Assembly: GCF_004116455.1 (NCBI RefSeq)
Contig: NZ_PDJU01000004.1
Location: 1 to 64,000, forward strand
Direction of reading: 5' to 3'
Length of the DNA stretch: 64,000 bases
Origin: Arcobacter sp. F155
Lineage (GTDB): Bacteria > Campylobacterota > Campylobacteria > Campylobacterales > Arcobacteraceae
Position numbers and translations under genes: made by a program. Shown here one piece after another: positions 35,452-44,144 of the stretch. The notes beneath the pieces were generated by a model. That model saw only the letters and a program-made list of their open reading frames with translations, made no database searches and had not been told where the DNA came from. Position 1 is the stretch's first letter. Every line of letters begins with the position of its first letter.

Positions 35452-36618
35452 TTATTTTTCCTCTCTTATCAAGTTGCAAAAAAGTTTTAATTTTGTTTTA
35501 AAAGAATACCATATTTTAACAAAAAAAGGTTTAGTTTTGGTGAACATAAATTTACATAAAGCATAAATTAATAAAACAATAATAGAGCCAATAAAAGCGA
35601 TGATGGGTAAATCAACTAATGCAATAGATGCACTTATCTCCCATATAGATGAGATATAATTTGCTGTTAATTCAATAGTAAAACTTATTAACAAAAATAT
35701 TAAAATATAATATACAATAGTATCTGTACTTGTATAGGAGAACTTAGCAAATGTTCCATAATGTTCAATATACTTTATCCTTCCCTTATCTTTATTAGGT
35801 GGTTTTGCTTTTTCACACCAATGGTAAGAGAGAATACGTTTAATATTTTCTAAATCACAATTAACATCTTTTATGTAGGTCTCCCAAATATTAGTCTCAA
35901 CACTTCTACATCTTTTAAAACGGTCATGACTTAACTCTAAGTGGGCATCATTCTCTCTAACCAAAAAGAAATGTATCTCTTTTAACTGAATTTGATTTGG
36001 AGAACTTTTTAATGTTGATTGTAAATCTTTAGGTAAGTTCCTTGTCTCATTAATTCTAAACTCTACAAGCTCTTCTTTTCTATAGTTACTTCTTAGTAAA
36101 GAGTCACCATCATTAACATATTCACTAAAATTAGTATCTTTATTTAGCATAATTCTAAATCGGATGTACATATTATTTGTTTTTAGTAAATAAGTGGGTA
36201 TTAATATACTTAAGTATGTACCATCATTGCATTTATTAATATTTACTAGAGAAGGGTCCCCAATATTTAATATTAAAAATTCTATGGTTTTATCTTCATT
36301 CTCTACTGTATAACATAGAGATGTTGGCTCTGACTGGCAGGTTAAAGGTTTATTGAAGATTGCATCTAGTAAGTTGTCATTCGTTAAAACTTTAGACAAG
36401 TCTTTAAAACATTCTTCCTCAAATTTAAAGGGGATAAAAATATTTAATTTAATATTTTTTTTATTTATATTGTTCTTTTCTAAGAGTATCCCTACATCAA
36501 GAAAGTCTTTTAAAGAAGTGGTAGAAAATCTTGTCTTTTTTTGTGGCAATTGCCATAAATTAAAATGGAGATATGCTGTTACCTTTTGATCTGTCCAGAA
36601 TGCTAAACTACTTGCCAT
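35452..36618 (-). CDS. Membrane protein of ASCH operon, unknown family
   Basis: 388 residues when started at the ATG at 36618, one base after the ASCH gene stop. The frame extends to 36696, but that would overlap the ASCH gene widely. The first 290 residues are soluble. Two membrane helices follow (TIVYYILIFLLISFTIELTA and LPIIAFIGSIIVLLIYALC), then a basic tail. No known domain was recognised. Soluble front plus two helices resembles the membrane protein at 30224 in plan, though not visibly in sequence. Confidence 0.65.
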   Translation of the reverse strand: MASSLAFWTDQKVTAYLHFNLWQLPQKKTRFSTTSLKDFLDVGILLEKNNINKKNIKLNIFIPFKFEEECFKDLSKVLTNDNLLDAIFNKPLTCQSEPTSLCYTVENEDKTIEFLILNIGDPSLVNINKCNDGTYLSILIPTYLLKTNNMYIRFRIMLNKDTNFSEYVNDGDSLLRSNYRKEELVEFRINETRNLPKDLQSTLKSSPNQIQLKEIHFFLVRENDAHLELSHDRFKRCRSVETNIWETYIKDVNCDLENIKRILSYHWCEKAKPPNKDKGRIKYIEHYGTFAKFSYTSTDTIVYYILIFLLISFTIELTANYISSIWEISASIALVDLPIIAFIGSIIVLLIYALCKFMFTKTKPFFVKIWYSFKTKLKLFCNLIREEK

Positions 36619-36619
36619 A

Positions 36620-37015
36620 TTAACTCTTGTAATCAATAATTGACTGGTTAAAATAGAAAAATGACTGAGGTGCCTTAAAGTTTTTATAATATTCATATGG
36701 AGATAAATAATTATCTAATTCTCTAAACTCACTAATTTCTATTGCATAGCCAATATCTCTATTTTTATAATATGTATCAAATTCTTTTCTATCTATACCT
36801 GAAAAGTTTTTTGTATCTTCCCATAATTGCTCAGGATGATTCTGTAGTATATTCTTAATTTTAAAGTAACCAACAATTTGTTTTTGTGGTGATGAAGAAT
36901 AAATATAAACTTTTTCTACATCCTTTTTAAATATCTGTTTTCTAAATTCGAACTTTTTCTCACCAGAAATTATTCGTGACACATATTTAGGCTTAATTGA
37001 TATTAATGCTGTCAA
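36620..37015 (-). CDS. ASCH-domain protein (copy 1)
   Basis: 131 residues of the ASCH/PUA-like fold. The typical motif G-x-K-x-x-E-x-R is GEKKFEFRK (18-26) after SIKPKYVSRIIS. A strand VYIYSSSPQKQIVGYF and the C-terminal KAPQSFFYF follow. ASCH proteins bind RNA or modified nucleotides and turn up in conflict systems. A clear paralogue lies at 38634-39041. It is divergent from the GNAT-ASCH fusion gene at 37089 (73-bp gap). Confidence 0.82.
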   Translation of the reverse strand: MTALISIKPKYVSRIISGEKKFEFRKQIFKKDVEKVYIYSSSPQKQIVGYFKIKNILQNHPEQLWEDTKNFSGIDRKEFDTYYKNRDIGYAIEISEFRELDNYLSPYEYYKNFKAPQSFFYFNQSIIDYKS

Positions 37016-37088
37016 GAAATTCCTTTTAGCTATTTTTATAACTATTATTGTAATATAAACAATATTATTATTTACTAAAGGTTTATTT

Positions 37089-38138
37089 ATGATTGAAAAA
37101 GTTCCATTCTCTGCAATTGATCTAAGTGATATATTTTTTAATTCATTAAAAATCGATTATATTGGTTTTAATGAATGGTTTAACAAAAAAGCCTTAGCTG
37201 GAGAATCTGCATATATAATGCATGAGAATAATTTAATACAAGCTTTTATCTATTTGAAGGTAGAAGATAGTGAATTAGATGATGTGATACCATCTCTGCC
37301 TAAAAAGAGACGAATAAAGATAGGTACTATGAAAATCAATCCTCATGGCACACGATTGGGGGAGAAGTTCTTAAAACTTTCATTTCAAGAAGCAATAAAT
37401 GAATCAGTTGACGAAGTATATGTTACAGTATTTGAAAAGCATAAGGGATTAGTGTCTTTATTAAAGGAATTTGGATTTGAAGAAGAAGCTAAGAAATCTA
37501 CTACAGATGGTATAGAATTAGTTTTAATCAAAGATTTATCAAGTAAAAAACATCAAATCTTAAATGACTATCCTTTCGTAGATACTAGTTATAGAAAATT
37601 TCTTTTAGGGATTTATCCTCAATTTCATACAATTTTATTTCCAGACTCTATTTTAAATAATGAGAATGCGGATGATATTATCATGGATATCTCTCATACA
37701 AACAGTATACATAAAATATATATATGTAAAATGAATGATGTAAATATGATGAATAGAGGCGATAATTTAATTATCTATAGAACAAAAAACCCTGGTAGCG
37801 ATGAGCGTGCATGGTTTAAATCTGTAGCAACTACTCTTTGTGTTGTGGAAGAAGTAAAAAGTAAAAATAATTTTGATTCAATTGAAGAGTATTTAGAATA
37901 TTGTAAAGACTATAGTATTTTTACTGAAAGGGAATTGCGTTCTTTTTATCGATGGCAAAATTTATATATAATTAAATTTTTATATAATGTCTCTTTTGAC
38001 AAGCGAGTTACAATGCAGAAACTAGTTGAAGATGCAGGTCTAGATAGAAGGCGTTATTGGGGATTTAGTGAATTATCTGATGAAGAATATTTTAAGATAT
38101 TAGACTTGGGAAAAGTTGATATGAAATATATAAGGTAG
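37089..38138 (+). CDS. GNAT-ASCH fusion protein (copy 1)
   Basis: A 349-residue two-part protein. Residues 1-150 look like a GNAT fold, with the CoA-loop region NPHGTRLGEKFLKL and a following VYVTVFEKHKGLVSLLKEFGF. Residues 170-260 look PUA/ASCH-like (YPQFHTILFPDSI, then IYICKMNDVNMMNRGDNLIIYRT with the GD-x-L-x-x-YR motif). The last 70 residues are helical and end near RRRYWGFSELSDEEYFKIL. A diverged paralogue is at 39485-40579. The P-loop gene starts 4 bp after this gene's stop. Enzyme, toxin or RNA-modifying roles are all possible. Confidence 0.7.
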   Translation: MIEKVPFSAIDLSDIFFNSLKIDYIGFNEWFNKKALAGESAYIMHENNLIQAFIYLKVEDSELDDVIPSLPKKRRIKIGTMKINPHGTRLGEKFLKLSFQEAINESVDEVYVTVFEKHKGLVSLLKEFGFEEEAKKSTTDGIELVLIKDLSSKKHQILNDYPFVDTSYRKFLLGIYPQFHTILFPDSILNNENADDIIMDISHTNSIHKIYICKMNDVNMMNRGDNLIIYRTKNPGSDERAWFKSVATTLCVVEEVKSKNNFDSIEEYLEYCKDYSIFTERELRSFYRWQNLYIIKFLYNVSFDKRVTMQKLVEDAGLDRRRYWGFSELSDEEYFKILDLGKVDMKYIR

Positions 38139-38142
38139 ATGA

Positions 38143-38679
38143 ATGAAAAAAACAATTTTTATTACTGGAATTCATGGTGTTGGAAAAAGTTATTATAGTT
38201 CAAGAGTAACTGGCGAATATGAACATTATACAGCTAGTACATTGATTAAAGAGGCCTCTCTTAATAATATAACTAATGACTCAAAAAGAGTAAATGATCT
38301 TGATGAGAATCAGAGAGTATTAATTTCCTCATTCAGACATTTAAGAAAAAAAAGTAATAAAACTTTTCTATTTGATGGCCATCTTGTTCTCTTAGATAAT
38401 AATAATAAGTTTCAGAAGATAAGTCTTGATGTATTCAAAGCATTTGAGTTTACTGTAATATTACTATTGATTGATAATGAACAAGAAATATATAATCGAA
38501 TTGTTAATAGAGATCAAAAGAATCACTTTACTGTTAACCAATTATACAAAATGCAAGAACTTGAAATAGAGCATGCAAATTATGTCTCAAAAGAATTAGG
38601 TATCCCTCTTGAGATATTAGATTTACGGAAGAGTCAAGCTGAACAACTATTTATAGATAGATTATCAATGTACATATAG
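38143..38679 (+). CDS. P-loop NTPase, small kinase-like
   Basis: 178 residues with a Walker A motif GIHGVGKS (9-16), a Walker-B-like strand KTFLFDGHLVLLD and a C-terminal helical lid region containing NRIVNRDQKNHF. The overall plan is that of adenylate- or nucleoside-kinase-like P-loop proteins (AAA_18/AAA_33). It follows the GNAT-ASCH gene by 4 bp. Its last 46 bp overlap the convergent ASCH gene on the other strand. Confidence 0.75.
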   Translation: MKKTIFITGIHGVGKSYYSSRVTGEYEHYTASTLIKEASLNNITNDSKRVNDLDENQRVLISSFRHLRKKSNKTFLFDGHLVLLDNNNKFQKISLDVFKAFEFTVILLLIDNEQEIYNRIVNRDQKNHFTVNQLYKMQELEIEHANYVSKELGIPLEILDLRKSQAEQLFIDRLSMYI

Positions 38680-39041
38680 GATTGAGGTGCAGTAAAATTT
38701 TTGTTCGTCTCATAAGGTGAGATAAAATTATCAAAAATTTTGAGGTTTTCTATTTGGAGAGCATAAGCTTTTTCTTTATCTTGATAATATTCCATAAAAT
38801 ATTCTTTAGTAACTCCAGCTCCATCTTTACAACTCTCCCAAATCTCTTCAGGAAGACCTTCTAAGACAATATTTAAATCAAATGAACCAATAATCTTTTT
38901 CATTGGAGATGAAGAGTATATGTATACTTTTTCAATGTTATGTGGTTGACAAATTTTTTTTCTGAATTCAAAGGTTTTTGTCCCAGCAATAATCTCTTTA
39001 ACAAACCTTGGTTTAATTGACATTAAGATATTACGTTTCAT
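38634..39041 (-). CDS. ASCH-domain protein (copy 2)
   Basis: 135 residues when started at the ATG at 39041, which has GGGAGG upstream and aligns with the paralogue start; the frame extends to 39113. The motif GTKTFEFRK, the strand VYIYSSSPMKKIIGSF and the C-terminal TAPQSYMYID match copy 1 (36620-37015) closely. The 3' ends of this gene and the P-loop gene overlap by 46 bp on opposite strands. Confidence 0.82.
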   Translation of the reverse strand: MKRNILMSIKPRFVKEIIAGTKTFEFRKKICQPHNIEKVYIYSSSPMKKIIGSFDLNIVLEGLPEEIWESCKDGAGVTKEYFMEYYQDKEKAYALQIENLKIFDNFISPYETNKNFTAPQSYMYIDNLSINSCSA

Positions 39042-39119
39042 TAATATTTTTCCTCCCTTGAATTTCATAAATTTTTTTGGTATTATTATATCAAAAAACA
39101 ATTTAGTTGTCAAGGATTA

Positions 39120-39488
39120 TTTATCTATAGTAATATCGATTTCAAGCATAATAGACACGCTTTTTTTAATATAAAAATAAATTTAGTTGTAAGAACTTTT
39201 AATCATGAAAAAATTATTACTAAATCTATTGAAAAGCGATTACAAGAAGTAATTACAAAGAATTTTAAACAACAGGATATTCAGCTAAAGGACTTAAATA
39301 TTTATGATAAAAACACATTACATGTAGTATTTTTTATTAGTCCTCATACAATTTCATTGTCAAGAGTAGTAAATAGTCTAAAAACATCGACTAGCAGGTT
39401 GATTAAAAAAGAATTTTCTTATCAGTTATCCTCATTTAATAATTTAGGTAAAAGTTTTTGGGAGCATGAATATAAACTTTTTACCTAA
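39120..39488 (+). pseudogene. IS200/IS605-type transposase (TnpA, Y1) remnant
   Basis: A stop-free stretch without a usable start codon, ending TAA at 39486-39488. Its translation follows the IS200 TnpA plan: NRHAFFNIKINLVVRT at the N-terminal strand, NTLHVVFFISP where the catalytic His-hydrophobic-His should be, SLSRVVNSLKTSTSRLIKKE in the conserved helix, and SFWEHEYKLF. The first catalytic His is Thr (TLH), and the C-terminal helix with the nucleophilic tyrosine is missing. It is a dead fragment between the two ASCH modules; no matching stem-loop ends were found. Confidence 0.7.
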
Positions 39489-40579
39489 TAATTTGCATGG
39501 AAGCATTTGTAGCATTCTTCCTCATTAATGATTAATCGATATTGTTCATCAGTTATTTGATTAATTGTTTGTAATTTATTACCTGTCATTGAAAGCTCTG
39601 TTAATTTTTTAAAAGAAACTTTATTATGTAAATAGAATATAGGCATAAATATAACTAATGTAGAGTTTTTCGATTTTATATATTCTTGTAATTCTTTACG
39701 ACTAAAGACTGTTTTATACTTAGAAAGTTCGTAAAAAATTCCTTTGTACTCTGAGTTAAATATTTGAACAGCAATTGAAAGATTAGTTAATTGCATAATG
39801 TCTTGAGATCTGTAAAAAAGAAGGATATCTCCAATTTTAATATCTCTTGAAAACTTACCAATATAAGCTTTTAAAATACTATTACTTTCTGGTTGAATAC
39901 TAGTAGGATTATCAAATAATGATGATTCTCTCTTTGGGTAATCATAAAATATCATATCATGATAATGGGGACGTATAGGGACGATATACTTGTTAACCTC
40001 GTTAAAATTGTCATTGAAAAAAGGATAATTGGAAATTAATTTTTTTTGGTAGATAAATAAAGGTAGTGATTTTATCTCATGTTTATCTAATGTTTTATAT
40101 AGATATAGTTCTCCATCAAGTCTTTTAATCTCATAAAAGCCAAACTTATTTAGCAGTTGGATAAGGTATATATGTTTAGGATATGCTGTAACATATATAC
40201 CTTTAATATAATTAGTTAGAGCTACCTTAATTATCTTTTGGATAAATAGTTCTCCTATCTTTCTCCCAAATCTATTTTTTTCAACTTTAAAGGTGGAGAT
40301 CTTGATAACCTTATCAATGTGGTTACAAGAGGAATAGAGATTATGTCCTGAACTTATATCTTCAATCTTATAAATCATAATTGCAACAAGTTCTTTTGTA
40401 TCCTCATCTTCGATACAAAAACATTTTCTCCTCTCCTTTGAGATGTTCTGGAACCATTTTTCAAAACCACTATAATCCTTCTCAATTGATTTAAATATGT
40501 TTTCTTTTAAAGAATAATTATCAATAGTTGAATGAATAATATTTTTAGATAATAATTTTGAGAGTGAGTTACATGGCAT
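39485..40579 (-). CDS. GNAT-ASCH fusion protein (copy 2)
   Basis: A 364-residue paralogue of the protein at 37089. The layout is the same: a GNAT part (KVEKNRFGRKIGELFIQK, then IYVTAYPKHIYLIQLLNKFGF) and a PUA/ASCH-like part (IRPHYHDMIFYDYP, then KAYIGKFSRDIKIGDILLFYRS). The GRKIGE loop fits a CoA site better than the loop in copy 1. The helical tail has a C-terminal EECYKCFH not shared with copy 1. It points away from tnsA. Two diverged copies in one element suggest different targets or paired immunity. Confidence 0.7.
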   Translation of the reverse strand: MPCNSLSKLLSKNIIHSTIDNYSLKENIFKSIEKDYSGFEKWFQNISKERRKCFCIEDEDTKELVAIMIYKIEDISSGHNLYSSCNHIDKVIKISTFKVEKNRFGRKIGELFIQKIIKVALTNYIKGIYVTAYPKHIYLIQLLNKFGFYEIKRLDGELYLYKTLDKHEIKSLPLFIYQKKLISNYPFFNDNFNEVNKYIVPIRPHYHDMIFYDYPKRESSLFDNPTSIQPESNSILKAYIGKFSRDIKIGDILLFYRSQDIMQLTNLSIAVQIFNSEYKGIFYELSKYKTVFSRKELQEYIKSKNSTLVIFMPIFYLHNKVSFKKLTELSMTGNKLQTINQITDEQYRLIINEEECYKCFHANY

Positions 40580-40692
40580 TTAAAATCTTTCATGTGTAGA
40601 AGTTAAAATATATTACAATATTATTAATTAAATATTAATGTACTAAGGAGTTGTCCTTAAATTATTGAATTTAATTAAAAGTATATTTGACA

Positions 40693-40725
40693 TATAATAA
40701 CTAAAATTAAATATGGGGAATAAGT
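40693..40725 (+). promoter_or_regulatory. Promoter of the tns operon
   Basis: A TATAAT -10 box (40693-40698) lies 28 bp before the tnsA ATG, with a GGGGAATAAG ribosome-binding site next to the start. The -35 region is AT-rich and not clear. No copy of the end-type TGATAA repeat was found here, so the left end of the element is not at tnsA. Confidence 0.5.
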
Positions 40726-41397
40726 ATGAAAGAAAACCATATAAGTTTTAATCAACGAAAGATCAAGAAAAACTATCGTTCAATCACTGGACACTTCCCT
40801 AGTATTAAAAACAACAAGTCAATTGCTTTTGAATCAAAACTTGAAAACTCACTATTTCTTACATTAGAGTTTGATAACTCTGTATTTTCTTATCAAGAAC
40901 AACCACAAATCGAAATAAATATAAATAGAAAAACAAAAATTTATAGTGCTGATTGTTATATAAAAAGAACTAAAGATTCTTCTAAACGAGATGCCTTAGT
41001 GGAAGTGAAATACACCTCAGAAATAGAGAAAAATAAAGAGCATTTCAAAGAAAAGTTTGATGCGATAAATACAGCAGCTAATGATATGAATTTAGATTTC
41101 ATTATTTTTACTGAAAAAAATTACTCAGAAATAGAATTATTTAATTTAGATTTTTTATATAGATATAGATGCAGTCCTTTGAATGATAGATATGAAGAAA
41201 CTATTTTAAACAAAATGAAAACTCTTAAAAATATAAAAGCTAAAGATTTAGTAACTTACTTAAATAGTTCAATTCAAGAATATGCATTGATTTCAAATAC
41301 TATTTGGAGTTTAGTTGCACATGATAAATTAAAATCAGATATTAGTACTAGTAAATTATCAATGGATTCTTACATAAAGGTTTTAGAATGGGAATAA
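40726..41397 (+). CDS. tnsA: TnsA-like transposon endonuclease
   Basis: 223 residues. TnsA makes the 5'-strand cuts at Tn7-type ends so that the element leaves as a free duplex. The restriction-enzyme-like core is visible: Glu36 or Glu40 in AFESKLE, Asp76 in SADCYI and Glu93-x-Lys95 in VEVKY, with near-Tn7 spacing (17 residues from Asp to Glu). The C-terminal part is helical, as expected for the region that contacts TnsC. The gene overlaps tnsB by 10 bp. Confidence 0.88.
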   Translation: MKENHISFNQRKIKKNYRSITGHFPSIKNNKSIAFESKLENSLFLTLEFDNSVFSYQEQPQIEININRKTKIYSADCYIKRTKDSSKRDALVEVKYTSEIEKNKEHFKEKFDAINTAANDMNLDFIIFTEKNYSEIELFNLDFLYRYRCSPLNDRYEETILNKMKTLKNIKAKDLVTYLNSSIQEYALISNTIWSLVAHDKLKSDISTSKLSMDSYIKVLEWE

Positions 41398-43265
41398 TAA
41401 GTTTTGAAAAAGATTCAAAAATAGTATTTGATGAAAAAGAGTATTTTATAAAAGGATATCCTTCTCATACAAAAGTTTTGATAAAGCAAGTTGAAAAGCC
41501 ATATACTGAAATAATTGTAAATGTTAGTGAGTTGATTAAAAATTCAAATAATGAAAAAGAAAATAATAGGTCTTTAGTTGATATCGAGCAAAAGGACTTT
41601 GATAAAGCGTTAGAACGATATAAAATTATTGAACCTCTTTTAGAACTTGAAAATAGAACAGCAAAAGATGTACAAAAGATTGCAAATAAGAATAAAAAAG
41701 GAATTGCAACCATATACAGATGGTTGTCCTTATATGAAGAATTAGGGACAATAAGTTCTTTATCTACAAAAAGAGAAAACTGTGGTGCAAAAGGAAAGAG
41801 TAGATTAGCCTCTTCTGTTGACACAGTAATTGATTCTGTTATTGAAGAGGTTTACTTAACAAGACAGCAGTACTCTTTATCAACAATTTATAGAGAGATC
41901 GTAAAAGGTTGTAATTATTTAGGAGAAACTCCTCCCACAAAAAATACAATAAGAAATAGAATTAATAGTGTAAACCCTAAACTTATTGCAAAAAGAAGAA
42001 GAGGTATTAAAGTAAATGAAACAAGAGGAATGCCAGGAAGTTTTCCAGAAGTTAAAATGCCTTTAGATGTAATTCAAATAGACCATACAAAAGTTGATGT
42101 TATGGTTGTTGACGAAGAAACTAGACAAAGTATAGGAAGACCAAATATTACTGTTGCAATTGATGTCTACAGTCGAATGATTTATGGATTCTATATCTCC
42201 TTAGATGCAATTAACTATTTTAGTGTAGGACAATGTTTACTCCATGCAATCATGCCTAAAGATGAAATTTTAAAAGAATATAGCATAAAAGGTGAATGGC
42301 CAGTATATGGATTACCTAGGCAAGTCTCGATGGATAATGCAAAAGAGTTCAGAAGCTTGAGTTTACAAAACTTTTGCCAAGAGTTTAGAATAACCGATGT
42401 TTATCGTCCAGTAAGTAGATCTCATTTTGGAGGAATTGTTGAGCGTCTAATAGGAACTTGTATGAAGAATACACATGAATTGCCAGGTACTACATTTTCA
42501 AATATTCTTGAAAAGGCCACATATAATTCAGAAAAAGAAGCTTGTATGACTATTAGTGAACTTGAAAAGTGGTATTTAGATTTTGTAGTTAATATTTATC
42601 ATAAAACAGAACATATAACTTTAGGAATGACTCCTGAAGAAAAATTTTATCAAGGACTTTTAGGTGTAGGAAATGACAGTATCCCTTTCTTACCTACGGT
42701 TCCAGTTGATAATATTAAACTTAGAATGGCTTTATTACCTGCAATTGAGAGAAAAGTTCAGAAAAATGGGATTACAATTGATTATGTAACATACTTTTCA
42801 GAAACTCTGAGAAAATGGATAATTCCAGCACAATATAAAAAACTAAATCCTAAGTTGAATAATACTGTTTTATGTAGAAGAGATCCTAGAGATATTAGTA
42901 AAATATATATTTATGATGAAGATATAAAAGATTATATAGTTGTTCCTTATGCAGATATTAGAAAACCATCTATGAACTTAAAAGAATTAAGAGATTCAAT
43001 TGCAGAGGCAAAAAAAGCTATTACAGGAAGAGAGTTAGAACCGCATGATATTTTTGAAGCATATGATAGGTTACATAGTTACGTAGAAACTTCAAAAAAA
43101 GAGATGAAGTCTGTACGAAGAAAACAGAGTTCTAAGAAACATCAAAAAAAGACTATTGAATTAGAAAAAAAGATTATTAAAGAGTCTATTGAAGAAAAAA
43201 CTCAATCTTTAAATAAAGATATAGATGATGACGATGATGGTTATGAAATTTATCCAATTGATTAG
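41388..43265 (+). CDS. tnsB: TnsB-like DDE transposase
   Basis: 625 residues. TnsB binds the end repeats, cuts 3' strands and joins them to the target. N-terminal helix-turn-helix segments (near 80-200, including KKGIATIYRWLSLYEELG) bind ends. The integrase core has Asp232 (IQIDHTKVD), Asp316 (VSMDNAKEF) and Glu352 (GIVERLIGT), with 35 residues between the last two. A beta-barrel region follows, then a charged tail with many Lys and a run of Asp that probably meets TnsC. It lies 8 bp before tnsC. Confidence 0.92.
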   Translation: MGIISFEKDSKIVFDEKEYFIKGYPSHTKVLIKQVEKPYTEIIVNVSELIKNSNNEKENNRSLVDIEQKDFDKALERYKIIEPLLELENRTAKDVQKIANKNKKGIATIYRWLSLYEELGTISSLSTKRENCGAKGKSRLASSVDTVIDSVIEEVYLTRQQYSLSTIYREIVKGCNYLGETPPTKNTIRNRINSVNPKLIAKRRRGIKVNETRGMPGSFPEVKMPLDVIQIDHTKVDVMVVDEETRQSIGRPNITVAIDVYSRMIYGFYISLDAINYFSVGQCLLHAIMPKDEILKEYSIKGEWPVYGLPRQVSMDNAKEFRSLSLQNFCQEFRITDVYRPVSRSHFGGIVERLIGTCMKNTHELPGTTFSNILEKATYNSEKEACMTISELEKWYLDFVVNIYHKTEHITLGMTPEEKFYQGLLGVGNDSIPFLPTVPVDNIKLRMALLPAIERKVQKNGITIDYVTYFSETLRKWIIPAQYKKLNPKLNNTVLCRRDPRDISKIYIYDEDIKDYIVVPYADIRKPSMNLKELRDSIAEAKKAITGRELEPHDIFEAYDRLHSYVETSKKEMKSVRRKQSSKKHQKKTIELEKKIIKESIEEKTQSLNKDIDDDDDGYEIYPID

Positions 43266-43273
43266 GCAATGTA

Positions 43274-44143
43274 ATGAATGATAGAAATTTGATAAAAGAT
43301 GCTTTTGAGTGCTTAGATAAAAGTGATGAAGAGAGAATACTGTTCTGTAAGAAAGATCATTGGATAGGTTATAAAGCAGCAGTAAAATTAATAGAAATAT
43401 TAGAAGATAAGTTTGAAGATCCTCCACAAATGAGACATGAAGGATTACTTATCTATGGTGATTCAAATAATGGTAAAACAGCAATATTAAAAAAGATGTA
43501 TTCTTTGCATAAAGTTAAATTAGAACCTATTCAAAGAGAAGATGTAATAACTTATGAAATACCTATTATATATTTTCAAGCACCTACAATACCTGATGAG
43601 AGTAGACTTTATAGTCTTATATTAGATGAACTTTGTGTACCATATAAACATAATGATAAAATCCAAACAAAAGCTAAATTAGCAGAACACTACTTGCATA
43701 AATTAGGAACAAAAATGATTTTAATAGATGAAATACATAGTGCTTTAACAGGGAATCTAAATAAGCAAAGAACTTTTATAGATGACCTAAAACAATTAAG
43801 CAATAGACTTTCTCTTACTATAATACTAGCAGGTACTAGGGAAGCTCATTCAGCTTTATCAATAGGTAGTGAAACTGGTTCAAGATTTCCATCACTTGAA
43901 CTTCCTAGATGGAATAATGATAGAAAGTTTAGATCTTTTATTGCAACGTATGAAAGATGTTTACCTTTAAAAGAGGCTTCAAATCTAGCAGAGAATCCAG
44001 ATATAATAAACGCTTTATTTCATCAGTCAGAAGGACTAATAGGAAAAACAGTTAATCTACTAAAGAAAGCAGCTGTAAAAGCAATTAAATCAAAACGTGA
44101 ATATATCATAGTAGATGATATAGAGTATTTACCAAAGTTATAA
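43274..44143 (+). CDS. tnsC: TnsC/TniB-like AAA+ ATPase
   Basis: 289 residues. The AAA+ regulator links the target selector to the transposase. Walker A is GDSNNGKT (62-69), Walker B is MILIDEIH (148-155), a sensor region is LTIILAGTREA, and an arginine-containing segment follows near RFPSLELPRW. The compact size is closer to TniB and CAST-type TnsC than to the 555-residue Tn7 TnsC. tniQ starts one base after its stop. Confidence 0.9.
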   Translation: MNDRNLIKDAFECLDKSDEERILFCKKDHWIGYKAAVKLIEILEDKFEDPPQMRHEGLLIYGDSNNGKTAILKKMYSLHKVKLEPIQREDVITYEIPIIYFQAPTIPDESRLYSLILDELCVPYKHNDKIQTKAKLAEHYLHKLGTKMILIDEIHSALTGNLNKQRTFIDDLKQLSNRLSLTIILAGTREAHSALSIGSETGSRFPSLELPRWNNDRKFRSFIATYERCLPLKEASNLAENPDIINALFHQSEGLIGKTVNLLKKAAVKAIKSKREYIIVDDIEYLPKL

Positions 44144-44144
44144 A

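Noticed and set aside
40580-40725. Left end of the transposon just upstream of tnsA
   Set aside because: No TGATAA-type repeats or TGT tip with A-run flank there; the matching end is at 23378.
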